A stretch of 43,643 nucleotides of DNA from Syntrophus gentianae (GCF_900109885.1 NZ_FOBS01000027.1:1-43643); one strand, 5' to 3'; numbered from the stretch's first letter, positions 23,534 to 34,165 are shown. Numbers and translations are program-made. Notes: generated by a model from the letters alone, not told the origin.

Positions 23534-25817
23534 GGTCCTTCTGTTCGAGTTGTTCCTGCATCACCTTGACGACGACATCATCCTGCTCAATGTCCGCATA
23601 GGCCTTGCCGCCCTGCTGCAGACTGCCGAAGAGGACTTCATCGACAAAGAACCGTTTGATCTTGTCCTGAACAAGTCGGGCAATTTCGCGGGCGCCATAT
23701 TCCGGGGAATAACCCTTGCGGGCCAGCCAGGCAAGACAGGTATCCGAAACCTCCAGTTCAACCTTCTTGTCCTGCAACTGCTTGTTGAAGTCGCGGATCG
23801 CCTTTTCCACGATCTTCAAAACCACTTCATCGGTCAGGGCATTGAAATTAATCACGGCATCGAGGCGGTTCCGGAATTCCGGGGAGAAGATGCGTTCGAT
23901 GGCCACAAAGACCGCATCCCGGTTGATTTCCTGTCCACCGAAGCCGATGGCCTGTCTTCCGATTTCCCGCGCCCCCGCATTGGAAGTCATGAGAATGATC
24001 ACATTCCGGAAGTCGGCTTTTTTCCCCGTATTGTCCGTCAGGGTGGCGTAATCCATGATCTGGAGCAGGGTGCTGAAAACATCACTGTGGGCCTTCTCAA
24101 TTTCATCGAAGAGCAGCACGGAATAGGGCGATTTCCGGATATCCTCGGTCAAAAGTCCGCCTTCCTCATAACCCACATAGCCGGGAGGTGCGCCGATCAG
24201 TTTGGCGACCGTATGCTTCTCCTGATATTCACTCATATCATACCGATGCAACGGAATGCCCAGCGATGCCGCCAATTGGCGTGCCAGCTCCGTCTTGCCG
24301 ACCCCGGTCGGGCCAACCAGCAGGAATGAGCCGATCGGTTTGTCCGGTTCGCGGAATCCTGCCCGCGACCGCTTGATCGACTCGACCAACTGTTCGATGG
24401 CCGAATCCTGGCCGTAGATGGTGCTTTTCAGTTCGACTTCCAGATCTCTCAGTTTTTCGACTTCAGAGGAGGAAACATTCTTTTCCGGAATGCGGGCGAT
24501 CTTGGCAACGATTCTTTCCACGTCGTGCTGATCAATCACATGGCGGATATAATCAGCGGTAGGCTTCATATTGGCAACGGCCCCTGCCTCGTCAAGGACA
24601 TCGATGGCCTTGTCCGGAAGCCTCCGGTCATTGATGAATTTTCCGGACAGTTCAGCGGCCGCCCGCAGGGCTGCCTCCGTGTAGTAGACATGATGATACT
24701 CTTCATACTTTTCCTTCAACCCTTTGAGGATCTGAAAGGTCTCCTCAACGGTCGGTTCAGGAACTTCAATCTTCTGAAACCGCCTTGACAGGGCACCGTC
24801 TTTCTCAAAATACTTTCGATATTCATCATAGGTCGTAGATCCGACGCACCGGAGTTTTCCGTTGACAAGCGCCGGTTTGAGGATGTTGGAGGCATCCATG
24901 GAGCCGCCGGATACCGCCCCCGCCCCTACGATATTATGGATTTCATCGATGAAGAGGATCACATTATCCAGTTTGTTCAATTCGGCCAGAACACGCTTCA
25001 TGCGCTCTTCAAAGTCACCGCGGAATCGCGTTCCCGCCAGCAGGGACCCCATATCCAGGGAATAAATCTTGGCATTTTTCAATCGCCGCGGCACTTTGCC
25101 GTTTACGATCAGCTGAGCCAGCCCTTCCGTCAAGGCTGTTTTTCCCACGCCGGGCTCCCCCACATGAACGGGATTATTCTTTAACCGCCGGCAGAGAACC
25201 TGAATGGTTCGATCCAGAATATCTCCTCTCCCGATCAACGGGTCCAGTTCGCCGGCCATGGCCTTGGCGGTCAGATCGGTGGTAAAGGCCTTGAGAACCT
25301 CGCTCTTCACACTCTCCTGTTCACGATGACTCCGCTCGTTATCCGTCCTCGGATCTTCCCGATCCGAGTTATGTTCAAAGCCTTTTTCAGGGATGGCCGG
25401 AATGCCGTGAGAAATATAGTTCAACAGAACGAGCCGCGTGATCCCTTCCTGAACCAGAAAGTACGAGGCAAAAGACTCCTTTTCTTCCAGGATTGAGACC
25501 AGGACATCCCCCAGATCCAGGACCTCCTTCTGCGATGACGAATTGTGCCAGACAGCCCGCTCCAAAACGCTTTGAAAGCCCAGAGACTGAACGGCATCGG
25601 AGTCATTCAGCCTGGCGTGGGAATCTTTAAGGTGAGTTTCCAGGGTGCTCTTTAAATTGCCCAGATCTCCCCCGCACCTCTCGATAATATCGCGGCCCTC
25701 GTCAAAGAAAAGCGCGGCATAGAGCAGATGCTCCGGTGTAATAAACTCATGGCGCCTTGATTTTGCTTCTGCATAGGCCGCCATAATAATTTGATTCAAG
25801 TTTTCACTAAGCCTCAT
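23511..25817 (-). CDS. clpA: ATP-dependent Clp protease ATPase subunit ClpA
   Basis: This AAA+ unfoldase feeds substrates to ClpP. The 768-residue protein has a double Clp_N domain (1-140), AAA-1 with Walker A GEPGVGKT (220-227) and Walker B ILFIDE (287-292), and AAA-2 with Walker A GPTGVGKT (502-509). An IGFGG loop near residue 620 should dock on ClpP. There is no ClpB-type middle coiled coil, and the adjacent clpS confirms ClpA. clpP is not in the window. Confidence 0.96.
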   Translation of the reverse strand: MRLSENLNQIIMAAYAEAKSRRHEFITPEHLLYAALFFDEGRDIIERCGGDLGNLKSTLETHLKDSHARLNDSDAVQSLGFQSVLERAVWHNSSSQKEVLDLGDVLVSILEEKESFASYFLVQEGITRLVLLNYISHGIPAIPEKGFEHNSDREDPRTDNERSHREQESVKSEVLKAFTTDLTAKAMAGELDPLIGRGDILDRTIQVLCRRLKNNPVHVGEPGVGKTALTEGLAQLIVNGKVPRRLKNAKIYSLDMGSLLAGTRFRGDFEERMKRVLAELNKLDNVILFIDEIHNIVGAGAVSGGSMDASNILKPALVNGKLRCVGSTTYDEYRKYFEKDGALSRRFQKIEVPEPTVEETFQILKGLKEKYEEYHHVYYTEAALRAAAELSGKFINDRRLPDKAIDVLDEAGAVANMKPTADYIRHVIDQHDVERIVAKIARIPEKNVSSSEVEKLRDLEVELKSTIYGQDSAIEQLVESIKRSRAGFREPDKPIGSFLLVGPTGVGKTELARQLAASLGIPLHRYDMSEYQEKHTVAKLIGAPPGYVGYEEGGLLTEDIRKSPYSVLLFDEIEKAHSDVFSTLLQIMDYATLTDNTGKKADFRNVIILMTSNAGAREIGRQAIGFGGQEINRDAVFVAIERIFSPEFRNRLDAVINFNALTDEVVLKIVEKAIRDFNKQLQDKKVELEVSDTCLAWLARKGYSPEYGAREIARLVQDKIKRFFVDEVLFGSLQQGGKAYADIEQDDVVVKVMQEQLEQKDHADLPAR

Positions 25818-25914
25818 TATTTTTTACCTCTCGCTTTAAAACTTACCTCTGGCCGGATCCGTCAATTTATCCAGCCGAACCGACCGATGGAATCCCTTTT
25901 CAGGAGCTCCTCTT

Positions 25915-26238
25915 TCAGGCCTCATCCATGCTGCACCTTAAGGGATACTCCCTTTCCCTGGACATAAAATGCACCTGGGCTATTTTCGTTGACGCGATGT
26001 CATAAGTATAGATTCCACAGATCCCCTGCCCTTTCTTATGCACATCCAGCATGATCCTGGTGGCCTCTGCAGCCGGTTTGTGAAAAATGGTCATCAAAAT
26101 GTAAACGACAAAATCCATTGTGGTATAGTCATCATTGTGAAGCAAAACCCGGTACATTCGAGGCTTCAAAGTCTCATTTTCATGTCCGAGGTCCAGCTCC
26201 TGGTCATAATTCCTTATAAAATCAGATCCTTCGTGCAT
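25915..26238 (-). CDS. clpS: ClpS adaptor for N-degron substrates
   Basis: ClpS binds proteins with bulky hydrophobic N termini and hands them to ClpA. The 107-residue protein has a flexible N terminus (about 1-24), then the core with YRVLLHNDDYTTMDFVV and IMLDVHKKGQGICGIYTYD, whose HNDD and VHKKG residues line the N-degron pocket. AGGA precedes the ATG. It is the first gene of the clpS-clpA-aat group, 97 bases before clpA. Confidence 0.95.
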   Translation of the reverse strand: MHEGSDFIRNYDQELDLGHENETLKPRMYRVLLHNDDYTTMDFVVYILMTIFHKPAAEATRIMLDVHKKGQGICGIYTYDIASTKIAQVHFMSREREYPLRCSMDEA

Positions 26239-26634
26239 CAGCCGTTTTCCTAATCAGGAATACCCTCCTTTTCGGGATTTAAATACTTTGCGGAATCGCA
26301 ATATGCAAATTTCGCTTCCGAAACAATCATCTTTTTTAAGCCAGGAGAATACGTTCCCTTTATTCATTGTCGATTTTTTCAGGTCACCTAATCCAGCATT
26401 ATATTAATTATATAATATAAATTCAGCCAAATCTCAAATTCTTTCCACTATAATGGAAAAATCACGCCTCTACTTTGAATAATAATTTAATCATGCCTCA
26501 TCGATCTGGCAATATCGCTCTTCCCTGCATAAATTCCAAAGTTCCTTAATGGCCCAATTTCACCTTGACAGGAGAAGGGGTTTCATATAGAAGTTCATAT
26601 TTACTTATTGAACTCTTAACGAGGAGGAAGATTC
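26239..26634. other. Divergent intergenic region clpS / rpsT
   Basis: This 396-base AT-rich stretch has no credible coding frame. It must hold the promoters of clpS (leftward) and rpsT (rightward). An A/T block at about 26397-26420 and an inverted repeat TTTCCA...TGGAAA (26442-26459) surrounding a TATAAT are visible, without a matching -35 for either direction. The only clear promoter candidate is the rpsT one listed separately. Confidence 0.6.
26565..26591 (+). promoter_or_regulatory. Candidate rpsT promoter
   Basis: TTGACA (26565-26570) is followed after 15 bases by TATAGA (26586-26591). The spacing is short for sigma-70 but both boxes are good, and the start codon lies 44 bases downstream. 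Confidence 0.5.
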
Positions 26635-26910
26635 TTGGCTACACATAAATCCGCAGAAAAGAGAAGTACGCAGAATGAAAAACGCCGACTGAGGAATGTC
26701 TCAGTCAAATCAAAGGTTAAAACCTACATCAAATCCGTACTTACGGCTGTCGAAGCAAGGGACAAAGAGGGAGCGCTAAGCGCCCTGCAGCAGGCTATTC
26801 CTGTTATCGCCAAGGCAGGGGCAAAAGGCGTTTACCATCAGAAGACGGCCTCGCGCTACATTTCCAGGCTGACCCGCAAAGTCAATGTCCAGATTGCGAA
26901 CGAAGGTTAG
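26635..26910 (+). CDS. rpsT: 30S ribosomal protein S20
   Basis: S20 binds 16S rRNA in the body of the small subunit. The 91-residue basic protein shows MATHKSAEKRSTQNEKRRLRN at its start and HQKTASRYISRL near the end, as in other bacteria. It starts with TTG behind a strong GAGGAGG. In E. coli rpsT also uses a UUG start that takes part in autoregulation, so similar translational control is possible here. Confidence 0.96.
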   Translation: MATHKSAEKRSTQNEKRRLRNVSVKSKVKTYIKSVLTAVEARDKEGALSALQQAIPVIAKAGAKGVYHQKTASRYISRLTRKVNVQIANEG

Positions 26911-26962
26911 AATTCATTCGAAGCGCTTTTCTTTCTCCCTGATTTAACACAATCCACAATAC

Positions 26963-27012
26963 AGGGCGTTCAACAGCTTTCAGAATCCTGAAAGGATGAG
27001 GCTGTACGCCCT
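26963..27012. terminator. Compound stem-loop at the rpsT/lptE convergent junction
   Basis: AGGGCGT (26963-26969) and ACAGC (26973-26977) pair with ACGCCCT (27006-27012) and GCTGT (27001-27005) around a 3-base bulge. An overlapping perfect hairpin CTTTCAG-AATC-CTGAAAG occupies 26977-26994. It sits after rpsT and across the lptE stop. The following T run is weak, so it is only a candidate bidirectional terminator. Confidence 0.45.
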
Positions 27013-27531
27013 TTCTGCTACATCATTGGACAACTTTACCAAGGAGCTTTTCCGTTCGGCTTCCGTCTTGCTTGTCTGCCCGCTCAGGACATTATAATCG
27101 TTGTAATAGCTGAAATTCCGACTCTGCCAGAGAATCTTTTTCGACACCCGTTCCTCAAAAGTGATATCCAGTACAACGGTGACCCGCTCTTCCACCGCAA
27201 GATCCGTTTTGCTATAGGAGAGGTGCGAGGTGGTCAGGCTTTGGAGATTGCCTCGGATGAGGGCATCCGCCTCGTCACGGCTGCCGGCCAGTTGAAAACG
27301 GCCTCCCCGAAGCACCTGATCCATGAAAGCGCTGCGAAAGAGGTTTTCAAGCCCGGCTTCGCTGGTCCGGTTGGCAAACGTGTCGACAAAGATTTTTTGA
27401 ATGGCCGGGTCGATGTTGTCCTCACCAGCGACCAAGTGATAGCCGCACCCAGAATTTATCCACAGCAGGACCAGAACGATCAAAAGCCGTCCCAGCCGAT
27501 AACACACGTTCTTGCAGTCCATCTCTTTCAT
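26980..27531 (-). CDS. lptE: LPS-assembly lipoprotein LptE
   Basis: LptE plugs the LptD barrel that inserts lipopolysaccharide in the outer membrane. The 183-residue protein has a lipoprotein signal with a lipobox ending INSGC and the typical mature start GYHL, then an LptE-like fold (VDTFANRTSEAGLE, RGNLQSL). The ATG at 27531 is preferred because GAGAGAAG lies upstream and the signal peptide then has normal length. The in-frame ATG at 27615, overlapping the leuS stop, would add 28 residues. Its place after leuS is common in proteobacteria. Confidence 0.85.
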   Translation of the reverse strand: MKEMDCKNVCYRLGRLLIVLVLLWINSGCGYHLVAGEDNIDPAIQKIFVDTFANRTSEAGLENLFRSAFMDQVLRGGRFQLAGSRDEADALIRGNLQSLTTSHLSYSKTDLAVEERVTVVLDITFEERVSKKILWQSRNFSYYNDYNVLSGQTSKTEAERKSSLVKLSNDVAERAYSLILSGF

Positions 27532-27611
27532 GGTCTTCTCTCTTTCCGACGATGACCGGCTCGCTCCAATTCCCAAAGGGTTCTTCCCTGCTGGATGTTC
27601 TTTGATTTCCT

Positions 27612-30200
27612 TCATCCCTTCACAACGATGTTCACGAGTTTCTTCGGCACATAGACCTGCTTGACCACGGATTTCCCCTCGATAAAACGGGTTACCTTCT
27701 CATCGCTCATTGCCAGCGCCTTGATTTTTTCCTCCTGTTCATCCGGTGTTACAGTGATCCGGCCCCGTACTTTGCCATTAACCTGGATGACTATAATCAT
27801 TTCATCTTCCGCAGCCACTGCCGGATCATAAGTCGGCAATGGCGAATCGGCCAGACAGGCCCCTTCCTGCCCAAGCATCTGCCAGAGCTCTTCGGTCAGA
27901 TGGGGCACGATCGGCGCCAGCAGCAGCACAATGGCCTCGATGGTCTCGCGGACCACGCCAAGGGCCTTGCGGTCCTCGAGGGACGGTCGGGGCAGACCGT
28001 AGAGGGTGTTGACCAGTTCCATAATCGCACTGATGGCCGTATTGAAGTGGAAACGCTCTCCGATATCCTCCCGGACCTTCTTGATCGTCTGATGGGTCTT
28101 GCGACGGAGGCTCTTCAATTCACCTTCCAGTTCCTCCCCTCCCCGGAAGGGAGCGATTCCCTGGAGGTCATCCAGATAATCCACAACAATGCGCCACGTC
28201 CGCCCGATAAAGCGGAACGATCCCTCCACCCCCTGGTCACTCCATTCCAGGTCTTTTTCCGGCGGCGCGGCAAAGAGGCAGAACATCCGGGCCGTATCCG
28301 CTCCGTACTGCCGGACCAGATAATCCGGATCGACGACATTCTTCAGGGATTTGGACATCTTCTCCGTCTTGCCGATCACCACCTCGGACTGGCAATGGAC
28401 GCACCGGCCTTCATTGACTTCTTCCGGAAAGAGATAGCCGTGCTCCGGACAGCGGGTCGTTTCCTTACAGACCATTCCCTGGGTCAACAGATTCGTGAAA
28501 GGCTCGTCCACCCCGACAAGACCGAAATCCCGGAGCATCTTGGTGTAAAAACGGGCGTAGAGGAGATGAAGGATGGCATGCTCAATCCCGCCGATATACT
28601 GATCCACGGGCATCCAGTAATCCACCTGTTTCCGGTTGAGTCCGGGTTTTTCCGCAAAGCCGGGACAGCAGTAGCGTTCGAAATACCAGGAGGATTCCAC
28701 AAAGGTGTCCATCGTGTCGCTTTCTCTCTTCGCCGGACCGCCGCAGACGGGACAGGTCGTGTTGAGGAACTCGGGGTGCCTCACCAGGGGCGATCCCCCT
28801 TCCCCTGAAAAATCGACATCCCGGGGCAGGACGACGGGAAGGTCGGTTTCCGGAACCGGCACCGTGCCGCATTTCTGGCAGTTGATCATGGGAATGGGCG
28901 CCCCCCAGTATCGCTGCCGGGATATGCCCCAGTCCCGGAGCCGGTATTGGATGGTCCTTTTTCCCTTTCCCTGAGCAACCAGATAATCGGCGATCGCATC
29001 CAGGGCCTTGAGGTTTTCCATCCCGTCAAAGGGACCGGAATTGACCAGGATGCCCTCTTCCACATAGGCCTCCGTCATGGTCTCCGGATCGAGGGTCCGC
29101 CCCGGCGGCGAGATGACCACCACCTTGCGGAGATTGAATTTTTCGGCAAATTCGAAGTCGCGCTGATCATGGGTCGGCACGGCCATCACACATCCGGTGC
29201 CGTAATCGGCAAGGACAAAATTGGTTGCAAAAATCGGCATTTTCCAGCCGGTCAGCGGATTGAGGCAGTAGCAGCCGAGAAAGAGTCCCTGTTTTTCATA
29301 ATAATCCGAGGTCCGCATCAGCTTGTCCTGCTTTTTGACTTCCTCCGCAAAGGCGATCGCCTCTTGTTCAAGAGGGTTCCCTTTGACCAGTTCCATGACG
29401 AGGGGATGTTCGGCGGCAATCAGCATGAAGGTGGCGCCGAAGAGGGTATCCTGACGGGTCGTAAAGACCTTGATGTCGCCGGGTCCATCCGCCATAGGGA
29501 AGGAAACCTCGCAGCCGTAACTCTTGCCGATCCAGTTCCGCTGCATGGTCAGCACCCGTTCCGGCCAACCCGTCAACCGGTCGCATCCTTCCAGGAGTTC
29601 ATCGATGTAGGAGGTAATGCGAAAGAACCACTGATCGAGAATTTTTTCCATCACCTCGGAACCGCAACGCCAGCAAAGTCCTGCTTCCACCTGTTCGTTG
29701 GCCAGGACGGTTTCACACTTGGGGCACCAATTTACACTGGAGGTTTTCTTGTAAACGAGGCCCTTTTCGAACATCCAGAGGAAAAAAAGCTGTTCCCAGC
29801 GATAATATTCCGGTTCGCAGGTCGAGACCTCGCGATCCCAGTCATAGCTGAACCCCATCCGCTTGAGTTGCTTCCTCATGTGGGCGATATTCTCATTCGT
29901 CCAGAGGGAGGGATGAATGCCCCTTTCAATGGCGGCATTCTCCGCCGGCATGCCGAAGGAATCCCAGCCCATGGGGTGCAGAACGTTGTACCCCTCCATT
30001 CGTTTGTACCGGGCCACCACATCGCCGATGGTATAGTTTCTTACATGACCGATATGAATCTTGCCGGAGGGGTAAGGAAACATCTCCAGAAGGTAGTATT
30101 TCTTCTTGGCCGGATCTTCCGTAACCTTGAAAGTCCCGTTTTCTTCCCAGTATCGCTGCCACTTCTCTTCAATTTCCTGAGGTGTGTATTTTCTGTTCAT
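27612..30200 (-). CDS. leuS: Leucyl-tRNA synthetase
   Basis: This class I synthetase attaches leucine to tRNA-Leu. From the ATG at 30200 (AGGGAG upstream) it has 862 residues: HIGH at 49-52 ([10 protein letters not shown]), a zinc-like insertion ([13 protein letters not shown]), the CP1 editing domain (with [13 protein letters not shown] and GTGCVMAVP), the KMSKS loop ([12 protein letters not shown]) and an anticodon-binding domain. Everything expected of LeuRS is present. The longer frame from 30254 adds 18 residues without a better ribosome-binding site. Confidence 0.97.
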   Translation of the reverse strand: MNRKYTPQEIEEKWQRYWEENGTFKVTEDPAKKKYYLLEMFPYPSGKIHIGHVRNYTIGDVVARYKRMEGYNVLHPMGWDSFGMPAENAAIERGIHPSLWTNENIAHMRKQLKRMGFSYDWDREVSTCEPEYYRWEQLFFLWMFEKGLVYKKTSSVNWCPKCETVLANEQVEAGLCWRCGSEVMEKILDQWFFRITSYIDELLEGCDRLTGWPERVLTMQRNWIGKSYGCEVSFPMADGPGDIKVFTTRQDTLFGATFMLIAAEHPLVMELVKGNPLEQEAIAFAEEVKKQDKLMRTSDYYEKQGLFLGCYCLNPLTGWKMPIFATNFVLADYGTGCVMAVPTHDQRDFEFAEKFNLRKVVVISPPGRTLDPETMTEAYVEEGILVNSGPFDGMENLKALDAIADYLVAQGKGKRTIQYRLRDWGISRQRYWGAPIPMINCQKCGTVPVPETDLPVVLPRDVDFSGEGGSPLVRHPEFLNTTCPVCGGPAKRESDTMDTFVESSWYFERYCCPGFAEKPGLNRKQVDYWMPVDQYIGGIEHAILHLLYARFYTKMLRDFGLVGVDEPFTNLLTQGMVCKETTRCPEHGYLFPEEVNEGRCVHCQSEVVIGKTEKMSKSLKNVVDPDYLVRQYGADTARMFCLFAAPPEKDLEWSDQGVEGSFRFIGRTWRIVVDYLDDLQGIAPFRGGEELEGELKSLRRKTHQTIKKVREDIGERFHFNTAISAIMELVNTLYGLPRPSLEDRKALGVVRETIEAIVLLLAPIVPHLTEELWQMLGQEGACLADSPLPTYDPAVAAEDEMIIVIQVNGKVRGRITVTPDEQEEKIKALAMSDEKVTRFIEGKSVVKQVYVPKKLVNIVVKG

Positions 30201-30442
30201 AGGGCACTCCCTTATTAAAGTCGGAATTTTCTTTAACATATTACGATAACGCATTCAACACGGAAACGGTCGCCCTGTTTGCTCTCTCTGACTTCAGAAT
30301 CAGAACAGTATAAATCGGGCAGGGGACGTGATTCCACGGGAATGCCCTATTCTGAAGATCGGAGGAATTTCTTCCTGTCGGTCAGCAGGTTGCGTTTCAT
30401 AAGAGAAAGCCGGGATAAATTAAGGAAGGAAGGGCGAAAGGA

Positions 30443-30462
30443 CCTTTTTTTTCAAAAAAAGG
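30443..30462 (-). terminator. Possible hairpin after nusB
   Basis: CCTTTTTTTTCAAAAAAAGG is a near-palindrome about 28 bases beyond the nusB stop. The stem is almost all A-T and no separate T tail follows, so termination is uncertain. Confidence 0.3.
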
Positions 30463-30490
30463 ACAGGGGATGCGTCAGAAATTTGCGCCT

Positions 30491-30946
30491 TTACTGTTTC
30501 GACTCTTCCAGGGAACTGCCGATTTCCTGATCGACGCCCTTTTTATTGAGTTTTACATGCAGGGCGTCAAGAATTCCATTGATAAAAGAACCGGAATTTT
30601 CCGATCCGTAAACCTTTCCCAGATCAATGGCTTCATTCATCGTCACTTTTGGGGGAATATCCGCACAGAAACAGAGTTCAAAAACCGCCATGCGCAGGAT
30701 GCTTTTATCGACTTTGGACATCCTGGCTATGGACCAGTTTTCGGAGCAGCTGACGATCAAAGCGTCAATCTGATCCCGATGTTCCCACGTCCCTTCGACC
30801 AGAAGGGACGAAAAAGGTTTTGCTTCCACCGGGGCTTCGTGATGATTCCAATACAGCTCGATAGCCTCCCCCGCCTCCATTTCCACAACTTCCAGGCTGT
30901 AAAGAACCTGCAGGGCAATTTCCCGTGCTATCCTTCTCTGACGCAT
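30491..30946 (-). CDS. nusB: Transcription antitermination factor NusB
   Basis: NusB joins NusE at boxA in rRNA antitermination. The 151-residue protein shows the family blocks REIALQVLYSLE, MSKVDKSILRMAVFEL and MNEAIDLGKVYGSENSGSFING. The ATG at 30946 (GAGGG upstream) is preferred over an in-frame TTG six codons earlier whose ribosome-binding site would be too close. It follows ribH in the common ribH-nusB order and ends with an acidic tail. Confidence 0.94.
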   Translation of the reverse strand: MRQRRIAREIALQVLYSLEVVEMEAGEAIELYWNHHEAPVEAKPFSSLLVEGTWEHRDQIDALIVSCSENWSIARMSKVDKSILRMAVFELCFCADIPPKVTMNEAIDLGKVYGSENSGSFINGILDALHVKLNKKGVDQEIGSSLEESKQ

Positions 30947-31131
30947 GAAACCCTCTAATTCCAATTTCCTGTCAAAACGCTTTCGGCACTCGGCGGCCTC
31001 ATCGGCTGCTCGAAATCCGCATCAGCACACCCGCACCGCTACCGCCTCGCCGCTCTGAATATCATCCCTGTTCTGGAATTGGAATAACTTTATGACGCTT
31101 CTGCAGGATGTGCCCCGGATAGAGCGCGGCA

Positions 31132-31596
31132 TCATATCTGCCTTAATAGATCAACCATCTCGATGGCCGTCATGGCGGCATCCCAGCCTTTGTTCCCGGC
31201 CTTGGTACCCGCCCGTTCAATCGCCTGTTCGATCGTATCCGTCGTCAAAACGCCAAAGGCTATGGGAACTCCCATCTCCAGACCGACATTGGCAATCCCT
31301 TTGGATACCTCTGCACTGATGTAATCAAAATGCGGCGTCGCACCGCGGATCACCGCCCCCAGGCAGATGATGGCATCAAAGCGTTTACTCCCGGCAAGCT
31401 TTTTAGCCACCAGCGGCAATTCGAATGCCCCAGGCACCCGATAAATCTGAATGTCCTTTTCTTCCGCCCCGGAACGTATCAGGGCATCCAGAGCACCATC
31501 CAGAAGCCGACTGCCAATAAAATCATTAAAACGGCTGACGGCGATGCCAATTCTCATTCCTGTGGCAATTAAACGTCCCTCTGTTGCTATCGGCAT
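31132..31596 (-). CDS. ribH: 6,7-dimethyl-8-ribityllumazine synthase
   Basis: RibH condenses the pyrimidine with dihydroxybutanone phosphate to lumazine, the step before riboflavin synthase. The 154-residue protein is of standard size and shows [41 protein letters not shown] and the catalytic-site segment [16 protein letters not shown]. The ATG at 31596 follows AGAGGAGG; the longer frame from 31671 is not needed. It is preceded by ribBA and followed by nusB. Confidence 0.96.
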   Translation of the reverse strand: MPIATEGRLIATGMRIGIAVSRFNDFIGSRLLDGALDALIRSGAEEKDIQIYRVPGAFELPLVAKKLAGSKRFDAIICLGAVIRGATPHFDYISAEVSKGIANVGLEMGVPIAFGVLTTDTIEQAIERAGTKAGNKGWDAAMTAIEMVDLLRQI

Positions 31597-31752
31597 GTCA
31601 TCCTCCTCTTTTCGTATATCGTTTCTCCCAAGTTCATAGCAGGGCGCATTCTTTGCCGACGGCCTTATCATCCTCTCGACTTACTGGCGTGTACACAATT
31701 CACCGCCCTGCCTTCCCTGCTTCCCTCAGGGGAGCCGTTTTTTTCCTGGACA

Positions 31753-32955
31753 CTATATCTCCAGAATGTGTCCCATCTTATTCTTTTTCGTGGTCAGATA
31801 GCGGATATTCTTGTCCGTGGGCGTAATTTCAATCGGCACCCGTTCCGTAACCTTGATCCCGTATCCTTCCAGACCGACGATCTTTTTCGGGTTGTTGGTC
31901 ATCAGGCGCATTTTCTTCACGCCGAGATCGACGAGGATCTGCGCTCCGATCCCATAATCCCGCAAATCCGGCTTGAAACCCAGGGCAATATTCGCCTCGA
32001 CGGTATCCTTCCCCTTCTCCTGCAGTTCGTAGGCCTTGATTTTGTTGGCTAGCCCGATTCCCCGGCCTTCCTGATGCATGTAAACAACAACGCCCTTTCC
32101 TTCCTTCTCGATCATTTCCATGGCTGTATGGAGCTGATCACCGCAGTCGCACCGTTCGGAACCGAACACATCGCCCGTCAGGCATTCGGAATGGACCCGC
32201 ACCAGGACCTCGTCTTCCGGCTGGATGTCTCCTTTAACCATGGCCAGATGCTGAAGTTTATCCACATCATTTTCGTAGACGACCAGCTTGAATTCCCCGC
32301 CGTAACGGGTCGGAATGGTTGCCGTCGCCGCCCGACGGATCAGGGATTCGTGCTTCATCCGGAATTCGATCAGATCCGCAATGGTCGCAATCTTCAATCC
32401 GTGTTCCTGGGCAAAGATCTCCAGATCGGGCATCCGGGCCATTGTCCCGTCATCCTTCATGATTTCACAGATCACTCCCGCGTGCTTCAACTTCGCAAGC
32501 CTTGCCAGATCTACCGATCCCTCAGTCTGGCCCGTCCTGACCAGAACACCGCCCTTCTTGGCCACAATGGGGAAAACATGGCCGGGACTGACGAGATCGC
32601 CGGGCTGAACATTATCCGCCACAGCCGCCTGAATGGTCGTTGCCCGATCCGCAGCGGAAATCCCCGTGGTTACCCCGGAGCGCGCTTCAATGGATACCGT
32701 AAACGCCGTTCCGAAGCGGGACCGGTTGTCCTGCACCATCATCGACAGATTCAGCTTGTCAGCCAGTTCCTCGTTCAGGGTCAGGCAGATCAGCCCCCTC
32801 CCATATTTAGCCATGAAATTGATCGCTTCCGGCGTAACAAACTGCGCCGCCATGCAGAGATCCCCTTCATTTTCCCGGTCTTCATCATCTACAAGAATGA
32901 TCATCTTACCATTCCGGATGTCCTCTAAGGCCTCTTCGATTTTACACAAACCCAT
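31753..32955 (-). CDS. ribBA: Bifunctional DHBP synthase / GTP cyclohydrolase II
   Basis: This fusion makes both riboflavin precursors. The N-terminal RibB domain (about 1-200) has [10 protein letters not shown] and SPGHVFPI with [12 protein letters not shown]. The C-terminal RibA domain (about 205-400) has the zinc-binding [17 protein letters not shown] block and [12 protein letters not shown]. The 400-residue length is normal. No FMN riboswitch could be recognised upstream in the short gap to ribE. Confidence 0.97.
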   Translation of the reverse strand: MGLCKIEEALEDIRNGKMIILVDDEDRENEGDLCMAAQFVTPEAINFMAKYGRGLICLTLNEELADKLNLSMMVQDNRSRFGTAFTVSIEARSGVTTGISAADRATTIQAAVADNVQPGDLVSPGHVFPIVAKKGGVLVRTGQTEGSVDLARLAKLKHAGVICEIMKDDGTMARMPDLEIFAQEHGLKIATIADLIEFRMKHESLIRRAATATIPTRYGGEFKLVVYENDVDKLQHLAMVKGDIQPEDEVLVRVHSECLTGDVFGSERCDCGDQLHTAMEMIEKEGKGVVVYMHQEGRGIGLANKIKAYELQEKGKDTVEANIALGFKPDLRDYGIGAQILVDLGVKKMRLMTNNPKKIVGLEGYGIKVTERVPIEITPTDKNIRYLTTKKNKMGHILEI

Positions 32956-33034
32956 AATTCTTTCTCCTCTTTTGGGAAACGCCGTTCTTTTTCTCCGTTC
33001 TCCACATACGGAACTCGGCGCGCTTCCCGCAAGT

Positions 33035-33682
33035 TTACTTTAAAAATCCCTGTTTCATCAACAATTCCCTGGTAATGCCGCCTTCCTTCTTCTCTTCGGA
33101 AGAAAAGAGGCGCTCCACGTATTTGCCCAGGATGTCGGTCTCAATGTTCACCCAGTCGCCCTTTTTTTTAAATGCCAGCGTCGTTTTCTCCGCTGTATGG
33201 GGAATCATATTAACATAAAAGGCATTCTCCTCACAGCGGTTCACCGTGAGGCTGACTCCATCAACGGCCACGGAGCCTTTGGGGACAAGATAGCGGCTTA
33301 AATTTCCTTCTATCTCAATTCGGAAAATAATGGAACCGGATTTAACGGAGCATTCTGCAATCTTTCCCAGGCCATCGATGTGACCGAGGACAATGTGCCC
33401 CCCCAGAAAATCGGTCAGGCGGAGGGCTTTCTCCAGATTGACCCGCTGCCCCGGGGAAAAAAAGGCGAGATCCGTCCGGGCGAGCGTCTCTGCGGAAACA
33501 TCGGCGGCAAAACTCCGGCGGCTGACGGTCGTTGCGGTGAGACAGGCTCCATTCACGGCAATGCTGTCCCCGATGCGGACATCGGTAAGATCCATGGCCG
33601 TCTCGATTTCCAGCAAGGCGTCTTCACCTCGCCTCGACAGGCGGAGGACCGTCCCCATCCCCTGAATAATCCCGGTAAACAT
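33035..33682 (-). CDS. ribE: Riboflavin synthase alpha chain
   Basis: The enzyme dismutates two lumazines to riboflavin. It starts [10 protein letters not shown], the conserved N terminus, so the ATG at 33682 is preferred to one two codons earlier. Its 215 residues form the usual two lumazine-binding repeats, the second with [13 protein letters not shown] and VDGVSLTVN. It is 12 bases after nrdR, where ribD is often found in related genomes. Confidence 0.95.
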   Translation of the reverse strand: MFTGIIQGMGTVLRLSRRGEDALLEIETAMDLTDVRIGDSIAVNGACLTATTVSRRSFAADVSAETLARTDLAFFSPGQRVNLEKALRLTDFLGGHIVLGHIDGLGKIAECSVKSGSIIFRIEIEGNLSRYLVPKGSVAVDGVSLTVNRCEENAFYVNMIPHTAEKTTLAFKKKGDWVNIETDILGKYVERLFSSEEKKEGGITRELLMKQGFLK

Positions 33683-33694
33683 CCTCAAATATCC

Positions 33695-34165
33695 CTAAGG
33701 TTCGTCCTCTTTTTTTTCGTCCTGGAATTCTTTAAGCTCCTCCAGAAAATCTTTGACATCGCGAAACTGCCGATAAACGGAGGCAAACCGCACATAGGCG
33801 ACGCCATCCAGATCCTTGAGAAGCTGCATGACTTTTTCACCGATGCGGGAAGAGGACATTTCTTCACCGGAATATTCCTGGCAGAAACGTTCCACGTTCG
33901 CGACAAGAGATTCCATGGTTTCCGTGCTGATGGGCCGTTTCTGACAGGCCTTTCGAACCCCGTTCCGGATCTTGTTGCGATCAAAGGGTTCCCGCCGGCC
34001 ATCCTTCTTCACCACCGTCGGCATAATTTCTTCAATATACTCATAGGTCGTAAAGCGCCGGCCGCAGGCCAGACACTCGCGCCTCCGCCGGATGGCATTG
34101 CCGTCCCGGCTGACCCGGGAATCCATGACCTTACTCTCAGCGTCGCCACAGAAGGGGCATTTCAT
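33695..34165 (-). CDS. nrdR: Transcriptional repressor NrdR
   Basis: NrdR represses ribonucleotide reductase genes through NrdR boxes. The 156-residue protein has the zinc ribbon C3, C6, C31, C34 (MKCPFC...CLACGRRF), followed by the ATP-cone domain starting [16 protein letters not shown]. It overlaps the upstream dCMP deaminase gene by four bases. No NrdR box was identified in the window. Confidence 0.97.
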   Translation of the reverse strand: MKCPFCGDAESKVMDSRVSRDGNAIRRRRECLACGRRFTTYEYIEEIMPTVVKKDGRREPFDRNKIRNGVRKACQKRPISTETMESLVANVERFCQEYSGEEMSSSRIGEKVMQLLKDLDGVAYVRFASVYRQFRDVKDFLEELKEFQDEKKEDEP

